DNA from: Actinobacillus lignieresii
GTDB lineage: Bacteria; Pseudomonadota; Gammaproteobacteria; Enterobacterales; Pasteurellaceae
Assembly: GCF_900444945.1 (NCBI RefSeq)
Contig: NZ_UFRM01000001.1
Span: 1,951,501 to 2,015,500 of the forward strand
Direction of reading: 5' to 3'
DNA length: 64,000 bases
Below the pieces are notes generated by a model, which did no database searches, was not told the origin of the DNA, and was given only the letters and a program-made list of their open reading frames with translations. The translations under genes were made by a program, and so were the position numbers. Below, piece after piece: positions 32,880-42,024 of the stretch. Each line of letters opens with the position of its first letter. Within the stretch, counting starts at the first letter, position 1.

Positions 32880-32918
32880 GGGTTAAAACCTTGTACTATA
32901 AGGCTTTAACCCACTTTT
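32880..32918 (+). terminator. Hairpin inside the IS, upstream of the transposase
   Basis: GGGTTAAAACCTT (32880-32892) pairs with AAGGCTTTAACCC (32900-32912) with one mismatch, followed by ACTTTTTA. It could block read-through transcription from outside into the transposase gene, a control used by several IS families. Confidence 0.6.
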
Positions 32919-32925
32919 TATAAAA

Positions 32926-33835
32926 ATGACTAAAAAATTGTATTTTCTGCTCATCTTTTAACCTCAAAAAATATGGCAAAATTAATGGTGTTCAACGCTA
33001 TAAATGTCTTGATTGCCATCGTAATTTTGTTGCATCCAAACGACTTAATTCACAAGAAATTTGGTTTAAGTATACCTCGCTAAAACAAACCATTCGGCAG
33101 CTTACTATTGAATATCAATGTTCTGAAAGAACCATCAGAAGACATCTTCAAAAATCCATCAAAGCTGAGCAAAAACCTTTACCCGAAACCATTAACATCG
33201 TGATGGATACCACACATTTTAAACAGCGTTTTGCCGTATTGGTTTTAGTGGATTCACTCTCTTCCAAACCGGTCTACTTTCGTTTTATTCCCGCTGAGAA
33301 AAATCAGTATTATTTCGAAGCTATATCAGAATTAATGGAAAAAGGCATTAAGATTCAATCGATTACCTGCGATGGTAGGCGAGGGTTATTAAATGCTTAT
33401 CTTGATATTCCAACTCAGATGTATCATTTTCATCAAGTTGGGAGAGGGATATTTTATTTAACGAAATCACCCAAATCTCCGGCTGGGAAAGCGTTATTGG
33501 AGCTATACTATTCACTTAAATCTTATACAAAAGAGACGCTTAATCAAGCATTACTGCAATGGCTGAATGAGTATAAAACTTACTTTAACGAACGCTCGGA
33601 GCATAATGCAAAACGGTTTAAACACAAACGATTAAGAAGTGCCTATTGGAGTCTAAAACGTAGCATAAATTATTTATTTACCTATCAAGATTATCCTGAA
33701 CTGCATATTGCACATACGACGAATTTAGTCGAGTCATTTTTTAAGCTGATGAAAGCAAAATTAGCTCCTCACCAAGGATTGACTGATGAACATAAGATGG
33801 TGTTTATAAAGGATTTTATTTGCCAGCGAAGTTAA
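32926..33835 (+). pseudogene. IS transposase, zinc-ribbon DDE/MULE type, with a one-base frameshift near the start
   Basis: From 32930 the frame stays open for 301 residues: zinc ribbon CIFC...CLDC (two CxxC pairs), a helix-turn-helix segment (LTIEYQCSERTIRRHL), then the catalytic Asp in VMDTTHF, Asp in TCDGRRGL with HFHQ, and Glu in TTNLVESFF. This resembles the zinc-binding branch of IS256-superfamily (IS1249-like) transposases. No ATG opens this frame. The likely start ATG at 32926 (MTKK) is out of frame because of an A6 tract at 32932-32937 (five A would restore MTKNCIFC). It is either a disabled gene or one rescued by slippage. Confidence 0.75.
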
Positions 33836-33890
33836 AAATAAAGCCATAACAGACTCAAAAATGTCCATTATGGCTATATCATGGGGAAAT

Positions 33891-33915
33891 TAGACTCAAT
33901 TTTGTCCACTATCCC
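33891..33915 (-). repeat. IS right terminal inverted repeat
   Basis: Reads TAGACTCAATTTTGTCCACT + ATCCC on the plus strand, the exact reverse complement of the left end. Confidence 0.93.
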
Positions 33916-33940
33916 CAATCTTTTGGTTTATTATGCCTTT

Positions 33941-35881
33941 TTATTCTCTTGATAATGCTTCTATTGGTTTTAAACGAGCTGCATTTCGGGCAGGAAAATA
34001 GCCAAAGATAATGCCGATTAAGGATGAACATAAAAATGCAATAAAGAAAGAGGAAAAGGTGAATTGCATTTTGATACTATCTGTTAATAAAGAAAAAACT
34101 AAGCCAAACAACAATGATAACAATATACCAATAATGCCGCCGATCAGACTAACTGTCGCCGATTCAATTAGAAACTGATGTAGTATATCCTTTTCTTTGG
34201 CGCCTACTGCGATGCGGATACCGATTTCTTTGGTTCGTTCAATCACTGAAACTAACATAATATTCATAACTCCTATACCTCCAACTACCAGCGAAATAAA
34301 AGCGATAGATGAAATCATTAAAGTTAGGGCTTGTGTAGTGCGATTTAAGGATTGCAAGAACTTGCTACTACTGAAAGTAAAAAAATCCTTTCTGCCATGC
34401 TTTGCTGCCAATAAATCCACAATAGCCTTATCGGCTGCTGCTGGTACAAAATTTTCTCGTAACTGCACTGTAATTTGTTGAAAATAGGGTTGGTTACGTA
34501 AGCGAGCAGCCATAGTGTTGTACGGTAACCAAATAGTGGTTCGTTGCCCTTCAGTTGTTTGGGAGGCGGACTCAACAACACCGATAATCGAAATAGGTAC
34601 ATCACCGATAAAAACTATATTGCTTTCTGCAATTTTTGTGCCGAAGATTACATCTCGTGATTTTTTATCAATTATGCCAACAGCTTGATAAGTATCTACA
34701 TCTTGTTGGTTAAAAAATCTGCCACTTAGTAATTTGTAGTTTTTTAACATAAAGAAATCTTGGCTAACACCATTTATCGTTGCATTGGCAGTTTTATTTA
34801 AGAAACGAATTGGCAATTCTAACGATAAGTTCGGAGTCGCACCTTTCACATAGGGTTGTTGGCGTAATAAATTTACGTCACTGCTATTTAACGTTTGAAT
34901 TTTATATGCTTCGGTATCTCCCCAATTTTTACCAGGAAAAATATCTATTGTGTTGCTACCTAAAGAGCTAAATTCATTCAAGACTTTATGTTTGGTTCCT
35001 TCTCCTAATGCTACTACACATACGACAGCAGCAATGCCAATAATTATACCTAACATAGTCAAAAACGTCCTAATTTTATGAGCACGCATCATACTGAATG
35101 CCATCACAAAAGATTCTTTATAGCCTCGTAGCGACATCAAGCAGTTTAGACTTTGCCTTTCCTGCTTTGTTGAGGGGGAGAGGCTATTCTTGCAGTATGA
35201 ACTATTATCTGCAATAATTTCGCCATCTTTGATTTTGATAATTCTGTTAGCATTTTGCGCAATATTCATATCATGAGTAATTAGGATAATTGTGTGTCCT
35301 TGCGCATTTAATTCTTTCAACACATTCAATACTTCTTGGCTGCTTTGGCTATCTAATGCTCCCGTAGGCTCATCAGCTAAGATTATCTCTCCTCCATTCA
35401 TCAATGCTCGAGCAATACTAACTCGTTGCTGCTGCCCGCCAGAAAGTTGAGAAGGTTTATTTTCCAGTTGTTTTTCCAACCCTAATCGACATAGCAGCTC
35501 CTTCGCTCGTTCAGTTCTTCTATATTTATCTGTTGCCGAATAAATAGCAGGAACTTCTACATTTCCGATTGCGCTTAGATGTGGCAACAAGTGATAACGC
35601 TGAAAAACAAAACCGAAATGACTACAACGTAACTCTGCTAACTCATCATTGCTCAAAGAGGCGATATTTCGCCCTCGAAACCAATATTCACCACAATCTG
35701 CTATATCCAATGCACCTAAGATATTCATTAAAGTGGATTTGCCAGAGCCAGAAGCTCCGACAATAGCAATCATTTCGCCCGCGTATACTTTTAAATTAAC
35801 TGATTTCAATACTGTTGTTTCGGTATTGCCATTGCGATAACGACGCTCAATATTTTTTAATTCAATTAATGGTTGTTTCAT
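33941..35881 (-). CDS. macB: MacB-type ABC exporter (ATPase-permease fusion)
   Basis: A 646-residue protein: N-terminal ATPase with Walker A GASGSGKST, signature LSGGQQQR and Walker B ILADEPTGAL, then a transmembrane helix near residue 270, a large periplasmic domain, and three C-terminal helices (IAFISLVVGGIGVMNIML..., IGIRIAVGAKEKDIL). MacB works with MacA and an outer-membrane channel to expel macrolides, peptides or haem-like compounds. The start overlaps the macA stop by one base. Its codons are more AT-rich than the core genes around the island. Confidence 0.92.
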   Translation of the reverse strand: MKQPLIELKNIERRYRNGNTETTVLKSVNLKVYAGEMIAIVGASGSGKSTLMNILGALDIADCGEYWFRGRNIASLSNDELAELRCSHFGFVFQRYHLLPHLSAIGNVEVPAIYSATDKYRRTERAKELLCRLGLEKQLENKPSQLSGGQQQRVSIARALMNGGEIILADEPTGALDSQSSQEVLNVLKELNAQGHTIILITHDMNIAQNANRIIKIKDGEIIADNSSYCKNSLSPSTKQERQSLNCLMSLRGYKESFVMAFSMMRAHKIRTFLTMLGIIIGIAAVVCVVALGEGTKHKVLNEFSSLGSNTIDIFPGKNWGDTEAYKIQTLNSSDVNLLRQQPYVKGATPNLSLELPIRFLNKTANATINGVSQDFFMLKNYKLLSGRFFNQQDVDTYQAVGIIDKKSRDVIFGTKIAESNIVFIGDVPISIIGVVESASQTTEGQRTTIWLPYNTMAARLRNQPYFQQITVQLRENFVPAAADKAIVDLLAAKHGRKDFFTFSSSKFLQSLNRTTQALTLMISSIAFISLVVGGIGVMNIMLVSVIERTKEIGIRIAVGAKEKDILHQFLIESATVSLIGGIIGILLSLLFGLVFSLLTDSIKMQFTFSSFFIAFLCSSLIGIIFGYFPARNAARLKPIEALSRE

Positions 35882-37044
35882 TATAATCCTATGCTATAAA
35901 TTTCGGCATCGTTAGATGCAGGAGTTGTACTAACGGGCAGTAGGACTTTATCGCCTTCTACTAACCCTTCGATAATTTCTACTTTCGCTTCGTCTTTCAG
36001 TCCTGTTCTCACTACAACTTGCTCTTTTTGGCCATGTTTACGCAAGACCGTGACATAATATTGCTCCGGCACAATCATTTCCCCTAGGGCTGATAAAGGA
36101 ATATTCAATACATTTTCACGTTTATCTAACATAATCGTTACAGTGGCAGTCATAGAAATACGCAGTCTATGATCAGGATTAGGCACTTTGAAAGTAGCAT
36201 AATAATAAATTGCATTGTTTGTATTTTCTTTAGTGTCTGTAATATGAACGGGAGCCAGTTTTACCATATCAAGTTGCCCGTGAAATTGGGAATCACTCTC
36301 TCCCAATAGCGTAAAGGAAGTTGGAGCACCATCTTGTATATGAATTACATCTGCTTCTGAAATTTTGGTGTTGACTTTCATAGTATCAATATTAGCTAAT
36401 TTCATCAGCACTGGTACTTGTTGGGTGGTAGCTAAAGTTTGACCATTTTGCGCAAATACTGAAATTACTGTTGCATCAAGTGGAGAACGAATTTCTGTAT
36501 ATCCTAGTTCGGTTTCAGCTTTTTCCACTCTGATTTTAGCGATATCTAGATTATTTTGCGCAATTTGAAGTTCTGCTTTGGCCGTATCTAATCTACTTTT
36601 TGCTTCTTCTGTTTCCTTTTGGCTTGTCGCATTGGTTCGTATCAAACGTTGATAACGTTCCCAATCTGATTGCAGTTGCTTAAGATTAATCTTTTTTGTA
36701 TCCAAATTAGCAGAAGCGTTTGCTAGCTCAGCTTTTGCTAGTTTTAATTCCGTTTCAGCCAGACGTGGATCAATTACAGCTAATAGCTGACCTTTTTTAA
36801 CCTTCTGTCCTTCTTGTACTAAAATATGCTTAATCTGCCCAGATACTCGTGCACCAATATCTACTTGTTCAGTCGCTTGCAATGTGCCGCTAGCAATAAC
36901 TGTTTTTTGAATATTTCCTCGTTCGACGTGAAAAATAATCTCTTGATAATTTTCTTTTTCGCCCCAAAAATATAAATATGATATGCCTAAAAGGAAAGTA
37001 AATAGGGTATATTTAATATATTTCTTAATTTTCAAAATAACCAC
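35881..37044 (-). CDS. macA: MacA-type periplasmic adaptor (membrane fusion protein)
   Basis: A 387-residue protein with an N-terminal membrane anchor (residues about 9-27), lipoyl halves (VDIGARVSGQIKHILVQEGQ and ELGYTEIRSPLDATVISVFAQ), a long coiled-coil hairpin between about residues 95 and 185, and a beta-barrel C-terminal part. It couples MacB to an outer-membrane channel such as TolC. No TolC gene lies in the window; the OmpV/MipA-like protein upstream is not a TolC substitute by sequence. Confidence 0.9.
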   Translation of the reverse strand: MVILKIKKYIKYTLFTFLLGISYLYFWGEKENYQEIIFHVERGNIQKTVIASGTLQATEQVDIGARVSGQIKHILVQEGQKVKKGQLLAVIDPRLAETELKLAKAELANASANLDTKKINLKQLQSDWERYQRLIRTNATSQKETEEAKSRLDTAKAELQIAQNNLDIAKIRVEKAETELGYTEIRSPLDATVISVFAQNGQTLATTQQVPVLMKLANIDTMKVNTKISEADVIHIQDGAPTSFTLLGESDSQFHGQLDMVKLAPVHITDTKENTNNAIYYYATFKVPNPDHRLRISMTATVTIMLDKRENVLNIPLSALGEMIVPEQYYVTVLRKHGQKEQVVVRTGLKDEAKVEIIEGLVEGDKVLLPVSTTPASNDAEIYSIGL

Positions 37045-37176
37045 CTTATTATCTTTTATAAAATGACAAAATAACCAATGTAGCTTTTGAATAAGTAACT
37101 AAATAATATAGAAACAGGGAGAAACAATTAACTTTATAAAGATAAAGAATGAGTATTCTCCCTAGAATATTCTATT

Positions 37177-37953
37177 TTAGAACTTATAATAAAGGTTAAG
37201 AGATGAAGTAAATTGAGAGTCTCGTTTTATGATAGGAGATTGCTTAATTTCTTTAGAATATTTATTCCAACCGACAGATAAACCCATGCCAAGATTGTTG
37301 GTGAAAGCATAATCAGTATTAATACCTATGTGTGTTGCATAAGCTGCTTTAGGTTTATATACGGATGTAATTTTATTACCTAATTCGGATTGTTTAATAC
37401 CAAAGTAATAATCTGTATATTTAGATGAATAATAACTTGAGCCAATATATGGTGAAATTTTCCAATTTTTCGTCATATTAAACGATTTAAGTAAGCTGAC
37501 ATTACTACTAGCACCACGTTTTCCGCTTTTTCCTTCCATGGATATAAAAGTATCATTTAAGCCGAATAAACTTCCCAAATTATAATTTAAACCCCAACCA
37601 AAGGCAAATTGAGTTTTACGAGTTTGAATACTTTGATATCCAGGTAACAAGTCTTTTCCTTTAATTGAAAAACCATCAAATGGGTTAACAAACAGTGATA
37701 CGCTGAAATTGTCAGTGAAAGATTGTTCATATCCTATTTCGCTAATTCCTGCAGTCCCTCTCATATAAAAATTACCTAAAGAAAGATCAAGTGCTAAAAA
37801 GGGATTTGTTGCTACTTTATGTTTAGAATAGTAAATACTACTCTCACGGGCTCCTCCCAATCCAATTTCGGCTCCATTAACATTACTTGCAAAAGTAATA
37901 AAAGGAAAGCTAATTAAATAATATTTAAATAATTTGAATTTGCTATGTTTCAT
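37177..37953 (-). CDS. MipA/OmpV-family outer-membrane protein
   Basis: A 258-residue protein with a signal peptide ending near NVNGA and repeated amphipathic beta strands finishing in aromatic YYKF, as outer-membrane barrels do. YYSSKYTDYYFGI is a typical MipA/OmpV segment. It precedes macA by 132 bp on the same strand, so it may be expressed with the exporter. MipA proteins have been tied to murein enzymes and OmpV to stress or antibiotic response; its role here is unknown. Confidence 0.75.
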   Translation of the reverse strand: MKHSKFKLFKYYLISFPFITFASNVNGAEIGLGGARESSIYYSKHKVATNPFLALDLSLGNFYMRGTAGISEIGYEQSFTDNFSVSLFVNPFDGFSIKGKDLLPGYQSIQTRKTQFAFGWGLNYNLGSLFGLNDTFISMEGKSGKRGASSNVSLLKSFNMTKNWKISPYIGSSYYSSKYTDYYFGIKQSELGNKITSVYKPKAAYATHIGINTDYAFTNNLGMGLSVGWNKYSKEIKQSPIIKRDSQFTSSLNLYYKF

Positions 37954-38277
37954 AGTTGTCTCCTTTTAGTGAGGTTAAAAAGTAAAACCAATTCTTGCTT
38001 GCCAGTTTGTGGCTTTATCCTCTATTAATACTAATTATATTTAATGTACTTTCTATATTTCCTGGCTTAGGATTCGAGCTTTATTAAAGCCTAAGCTCAT
38101 ATAATAATTCTCCATGTGGCTGATATGCAATATTAAAATGCTCTCTTTGTTATCTGACAGGTATTCTGCTTATTATCTGACAGTTAAATGATGTTTATTG
38201 GAGAGTGAAGTTTCGTGTATTCTCTACAGTATGGCTACGTAAAAATTACAAGGTTGTGGGTAGACATGCTATTTTAT
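37954..38277. other. Regulatory-looking intergenic region upstream of the mipA-like gene
   Basis: This 324-bp gap ends the AT-rich island next to holB. It holds two exact direct repeats TTATCTGACAG (38150-38160 and 38173-38183, 23 bp apart) and an inverted repeat GCTTAGG/CCTAAGC (38065-38071 and 38090-38096) with an inner GCTTTATTAAAGC. No gene is visible. Confidence 0.6.
38150..38183 (-). promoter_or_regulatory. Direct repeats CTGTCAGATAA, candidate regulator site
   Basis: Two identical 11-mers 23 bp apart (about two helical turns) lie about 200 bp upstream of the mipA-like start. This is the geometry of tandem response-regulator sites. No regulator gene lies nearby and I do not recognise the motif. 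Confidence 0.45.
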
Positions 38278-39261
38278 TTATTCAAACGTCTCTAGCGCTA
38301 GCTTTGTCAGGTAGTTAAGTAACATCAATTCCAAATTCATCGCATTTACTTGCTGTAAGTCCTGGCGGGTTTGTTGCAGAATTTGGTGACCTTTTAGCAG
38401 CGCTTGGGCGGAGAGTTGTTGGCTAAACGGCAGAATACCGGCTTGTAAGTCCGGATTTGTCCAACCGATTGCAATATCCATTTTGGCTTTTAACGCATCA
38501 GCAAAAAAGCTATCCAACCATTCTAATTGCTGCAATACCAGTTCCTTTTCTTTATCAAATGCGGTGAAGAGGAGCAATACATCTCGGCTTTTAAAGAAAC
38601 GCCAAAAAGTTTGTAAAAAGGTTTTGCGGGCTTGCAAGCGGTCGTTTTCTAAAAAAGTTTTGCAAATCAGCGGGCGTTGATGACATAAACGCATCGCAAT
38701 TTCACAAGAGGAAAAATCAACACCGCTACAGTTTGCTTGCAACCAATCTAACGCAATATCCGTTTCCGGCGGATGAATTAACCACGTTTGGCAGCGACTT
38801 TGAATGGTCGGGAGCATTGCACCTTGTAGTGGTGCTTCAAGCAGAAAATAAACGCTGTTATGCGGTTCTTCAAGCGTTTTTAAGAGTGCATTGCTGCTTG
38901 CTTCGGTTAAACGTTCCGCACCACGAATATATACCACCGCATTGCCACCTTGTTGCGAGAAGTTTTGCAATTTGGCATTGGCTTCACGCACTTGATCAAT
39001 ACCGATATCTTTACCGTCAATCGGCTCTAAAATATGGAAATCAGGGTGGTTTCCGGCAGCAGTCAATAAACAACTTTTACACTGTTGGCAAGCTTGTTCC
39101 CTGTGCGGATTTTGGCAAAGTAGCCAATGCGCAAAATGACGAATAAGCGTTTCCGTCCCTAAACCCGAATCGGTTTTAAATAACAGGGCGTGATGACCAC
39201 GCCCATGCAAAAAGGATTCTGTAAGTTGTTGATAAGTGTGTTGAAGCCAAGGATATAGCAT
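38278..39261 (-). CDS. holB: DNA polymerase III delta prime subunit
   Basis: A 327-residue clamp-loader subunit. It has the zinc module C-x8-C-x2-C-x2-C (CQNPHREQACQQCKSC), the sensor SRC motif (QSRCQTW) and a modified P-loop region (HALLFKTDSGLG). It forms the clamp loader that opens the beta sliding clamp. It follows tmk with 2 bp spacing; downstream the conserved ycfH is displaced by the island. Confidence 0.95.
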   Translation of the reverse strand: MLYPWLQHTYQQLTESFLHGRGHHALLFKTDSGLGTETLIRHFAHWLLCQNPHREQACQQCKSCLLTAAGNHPDFHILEPIDGKDIGIDQVREANAKLQNFSQQGGNAVVYIRGAERLTEASSNALLKTLEEPHNSVYFLLEAPLQGAMLPTIQSRCQTWLIHPPETDIALDWLQANCSGVDFSSCEIAMRLCHQRPLICKTFLENDRLQARKTFLQTFWRFFKSRDVLLLFTAFDKEKELVLQQLEWLDSFFADALKAKMDIAIGWTNPDLQAGILPFSQQLSAQALLKGHQILQQTRQDLQQVNAMNLELMLLNYLTKLALETFE

Positions 39262-39263
39262 AT

Positions 39264-39890
39264 TTATTTTGCAATTTTTAAGAAGTTTTCGACCGCTTGT
39301 TGAATGTCAGCGGCAACTTGTTCGATAGATTGTTCCGCATTAATAATTACCGCTTTCTCGTTATTTTGTGTCAGTTCCAAATAACGTTGGCGTGTGCGAT
39401 AAAAGAAATCGAGGCTTTGCTGTTCGATACGATCCAGTTCACCGCGACCACGTGCGCGAGCTAAGCCGACCGCAGGATCGATATCAAGATAAATGGTCAA
39501 ATCCGGCTCAAATTTGCCTAACACGGTTTCTTTCAAGGTTTCGAGTAAGTGACGATCAATTTGGCGGCCACCACCTTGATAAGCCTGAGAAGACATATCG
39601 TGACGATCGCCCAACACCCATTTGCCTTCTGCCAATGCCGGTTTAATCACGTTTTCGACTAACTGAATGCGTGCTGCATATAACATCAGTAATTCGGCTT
39701 TATTGCTAACTGCCTCTTCGGTTTCGTGTTTGATTAAATGGCGTAACTTTTCCGCTAACGGTGTACCGCCGGGTTCACGGGTTTGTACCACGTTTTTGCC
39801 CGCTTTTTCCAACTGAGCTAAAATCACTTGGTGTGCAGTGGTTTTGCCTGCACCCTCTAAACCTTCCAGAACAATAAATTTTCCACGCAT
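39264..39890 (-). CDS. tmk: Thymidylate kinase
   Basis: A 208-residue dTMP kinase with P-loop [11 protein letters not shown], the [10 protein letters not shown] dTMP-binding segment and a [15 protein letters not shown] region. I start at ATG 39890 ([10 protein letters not shown]), 2 bp after the mltG stop; the longer frame runs back into mltG. It supplies dTDP for DNA synthesis. Confidence 0.96.
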   Translation of the reverse strand: MRGKFIVLEGLEGAGKTTAHQVILAQLEKAGKNVVQTREPGGTPLAEKLRHLIKHETEEAVSNKAELLMLYAARIQLVENVIKPALAEGKWVLGDRHDMSSQAYQGGGRQIDRHLLETLKETVLGKFEPDLTIYLDIDPAVGLARARGRGELDRIEQQSLDFFYRTRQRYLELTQNNEKAVIINAEQSIEQVAADIQQAVENFLKIAK

Positions 39891-39891
39891 C

Positions 39892-40926
39892 TTATTTTTT
39901 CTCAAGTTTTCTGTTTCGTTCAACCTTGATCCATTCACGAACCGCTTGATTGTGTTCGTTTAAGGCTTTACTAAATTTGTGTCCGCCGCTGCCGTCTGCT
40001 ACAAAATAAAGATACGGCGTATTATCCGGTTGGGAAACCGCTTTTAATGCCGCTTCGCTCGGCATTGCAATTGGTGTTGGCGGTAAACCGTCAATCACAT
40101 AAGTATTATAAGGCGTGGCTTCTTCTAAATCTTTGCGGCGAATATTACCGTTGTAACGATCGCCCATGCCGTAAATTACGGTCGGGTCGGTTTGTAATTT
40201 CATTTTTAATCTGAGGCGATTAATAAACACGGAAGCCACTTGTGGGCGTTCACTCGCAATAGCGGTTTCTTTTTCCACAATAGAAGCCAAAATCAGCATT
40301 TCATACGGGCTTGCAAGCGGTAGATTTTCCGCTCGATTTTGCCAAGCGCTATCTAATGCTTTTTGTTGCTTTTGATAAGCACGTTTAAGTAAGGCTAAAT
40401 CGCTTGAGTTTGGTACGTAGCTGTAAGTATCCGGTGCAATCCAGCCTTCAAGCTTCTCATGATTAATACCAAGCAATTGAGCAATTTCCGCTTCGGATTT
40501 TCCGGTTAGCGTGTGTTGCATATAACTTGCTTTCGCAAGTTGTTCACGCCAAACCTTAAAGGTTTTACCTTCGATAAATTGTACGTTAAGTTGGACTTCT
40601 TTGCCGGAACTTAAATGTTTCAGCAAATCTTCAACCGTGTTAAGTCCATTCAGTGAGTAAGTACCCGCTTTGAATTTGCTGAGTTCGGGTTTAAAACGCA
40701 TTAAGTAGGGTAGTAAGCTCACATCATCGTGATTAACGATACCTTGTTCTTCCAGTAATTGCGCCAGCTTTTGGCTAGATGTGCCTTTTTCTAACAGGAA
40801 GAATTGATCTGCTTTAGCGGTGATTGGATGTTGTGCTAAATCAGAGAGTTTTTGATAGCCGTAGAATGCGCCGCCTAAAGTGATAACACCAATTAAGCCG
40901 AGTGAAATAAGAAGTTTTTTGATCAT
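39892..40926 (-). CDS. mltG: Endolytic murein transglycosylase MltG
   Basis: A 344-residue membrane-anchored YceG protein: one N-terminal transmembrane helix (residues 4-22), a LysM-like subdomain, and a catalytic domain with the active-site Glu in [10 protein letters not shown]. It cuts nascent glycan strands and is thought to set their length. It is first of mltG-tmk-holB. Confidence 0.94.
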   Translation of the reverse strand: MIKKLLISLGLIGVITLGGAFYGYQKLSDLAQHPITAKADQFFLLEKGTSSQKLAQLLEEQGIVNHDDVSLLPYLMRFKPELSKFKAGTYSLNGLNTVEDLLKHLSSGKEVQLNVQFIEGKTFKVWREQLAKASYMQHTLTGKSEAEIAQLLGINHEKLEGWIAPDTYSYVPNSSDLALLKRAYQKQQKALDSAWQNRAENLPLASPYEMLILASIVEKETAIASERPQVASVFINRLRLKMKLQTDPTVIYGMGDRYNGNIRRKDLEEATPYNTYVIDGLPPTPIAMPSEAALKAVSQPDNTPYLYFVADGSGGHKFSKALNEHNQAVREWIKVERNRKLEKK

Positions 40927-41045
40927 TAAATAAAATTCGCTGTAAGTAGGGTGTTGAATAATCGTAATAAAAATGCTGTGAATTTTACACTATAAACACA
41001 CAATAAGCGGTGATTTTTTCAATAAAATTTGTAAGGAAGTAAAAT

Positions 41046-41121
41046 TGGTGGGTCGTGAAGGATTCGAACCTTCGACCAACGGATTAAAAGTCCGCTGCTC
41101 TACCGACTGAGCTAACGACCC
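41046..41121 (-). tRNA. tRNA-Lys (anticodon TTT), copy 3 of 3 in transcription order
   Basis: On the minus strand GGGTCGTTAGCTCAGTCGGT starts a 76-nt cloverleaf with anticodon loop CTTTTAA, T-arm GGTTCGAATCC and an encoded 3' CCA. Confidence 0.97.
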
Positions 41122-41155
41122 GTTTCAGATTTGACTGATTTGGTAAGTTCTAAAG

Positions 41156-41231
41156 TGGTGGGTCGTGAAGGATTCGAACCTTCGACCAACGGATTAAAAG
41201 TCCGCTGCTCTACCGACTGAGCTAACGACCC
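41156..41231 (-). tRNA. tRNA-Lys (anticodon TTT), copy 2 of 3
   Basis: Identical in sequence to the other two copies, 34 bp upstream of copy 3, with encoded CCA. The spacer shows no promoter, so the three are probably one transcript. Confidence 0.97.
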
Positions 41232-41254
41232 TTTAGAAGATGTCGCAAGTTAAA

Positions 41255-41330
41255 TGGTGGGTCGTGAAGGATTCGAACCTTCGACCAACGGATTAAAAGT
41301 CCGCTGCTCTACCGACTGAGCTAACGACCC
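41255..41330 (-). tRNA. tRNA-Lys (anticodon TTT), copy 1 of 3
   Basis: First copy after the promoter, identical 76-nt sequence with encoded CCA. Confidence 0.97.
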
Positions 41331-41353
41331 TTAACGTTGCGTAACAGGCGCAT

Positions 41354-41381
41354 ATAATACGGATTTAAACAAAATGGTCAA
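41354..41381 (-). promoter_or_regulatory. Promoter of the tRNA-Lys array
   Basis: On the minus strand TTGACC (41381-41376), a 16-bp spacer and TATTAT (41359-41354) are followed by GCGCC. The GC-rich discriminator is typical of stable-RNA promoters under stringent control, noteworthy given the altered SpoT in this window. Confidence 0.75.
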
Positions 41382-41484
41382 GTGCTTTTTGGCAAATTTA
41401 TCTTGTTTGAATGGTTTGTAAACGATTTTACTTATTTTTGAGCAATATACTTTATAGTAATCGGGGAAGAAAAGAGATTAGGTA

Positions 41485-41523
41485 TAAAAAATAAGGCGGT
41501 TAAAAAACCGCCTTATTTTTTTG
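41485..41523 (-). terminator. Terminator downstream of acpP
   Basis: AATAAGGCGGTT/AACCGCCTTATT with a short A loop forms a 12-bp stem. It has T runs on both strands, so it is bidirectional, serving acpP on the minus strand. Confidence 0.88.
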
Positions 41524-41526
41524 AAA

Positions 41527-41760
41527 TTATGCGTTAGCTTTTGTCACGTAGTCAATCGCTGATTGAACTGTTGTGATTTTTTCAGCTTCTTCATCCGGGA
41601 TTTCGATATCGAATTCTTCTTCTAAAGCCATCACTAATTCAACGGTGTCTAAAGAGTCTGCACCTAAATCTTCAATGAATGAAGCTTCCGGTTTAACGTC
41701 TTCAGCTTTAACACCTAATTGATCAACGATAATTTTTTTTACGCGTTCTTCAATGCTCAT
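41527..41760 (-). CDS. acpP: Acyl carrier protein
   Basis: A 77-residue acidic protein with the 4'-phosphopantetheine serine in [19 protein letters not shown] start at ATG 41760 ([12 protein letters not shown]); the longer frame adds unconserved residues. It carries acyl chains in fatty acid and lipid A synthesis. Unusually for gammaproteobacteria, fabG/fabF are not adjacent: rpe lies upstream and the tRNA array downstream. Confidence 0.97.
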   Translation of the reverse strand: MSIEERVKKIIVDQLGVKAEDVKPEASFIEDLGADSLDTVELVMALEEEFDIEIPDEEAEKITTVQSAIDYVTKANA

Positions 41761-41804
41761 TTTGTTTTTCCTATGTGAAATTCGCCTAAATGCGAGAGTT
41801 AAAT

Positions 41805-41832
41805 AGTGTAGAGAAAAAAATACTAAATTCAA
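41805..41832 (-). promoter_or_regulatory. Predicted promoter of acpP
   Basis: On the minus strand TTGAAT (41832-41827), 16-bp spacer, TACACT (41810-41805). The start would be near 41798, leaving a 38-nt leader. Further upstream a perfect TTCGCTTG/CAAGCGAA palindrome lies at about 41888-41905. Confidence 0.6.
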
Positions 41833-42024
41833 CGCTTTTTAAGAAAGGTCAAACCAGCCGTTTTCCCACACAAGTATAAAATAGTTCGCTTGTGCAAGCG
41901 AAAAGCGATGGATATTCTAACATTATGTATAGGGTTTATCCATAGCTGATTGTTATTCGCTCGGGAATTTATCGGCTAAAAGCGGTTAATTTTCACTAAT
42001 TTTTTGCGAAAATAACCGATTTTA

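Larger units (their letters stand above)
32849..33915 (+). mobile_element. Insertion sequence of 1,067 bp with perfect 25-bp terminal inverted repeats
   Basis: The left end 32849-32873 (GGGATAGTGGACAAAATTGA + GTCTA) and right end 33891-33915 are exact inverted copies. AATCTTT flanks the element on both sides (32842-32848 and 33917-33923, one extra C on the right; TAATCTTT versus CAATCTTT if read as 8 bp), suggesting a 7-8 bp target duplication. Inside are a hairpin near the left end and one transposase gene. It ends 25 bp before the macB stop codon. Confidence 0.9.

Noticed and set aside
38733..39146. 137-codon plus-strand frame inside holB
   Set aside because: Antisense shadow of a strongly conserved gene.
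41046..41330. Integrative element attachment site in the tRNA-Lys array
   Set aside because: The three copies are intact and evenly spaced, with no integrase gene or partial tRNA duplicate nearby.
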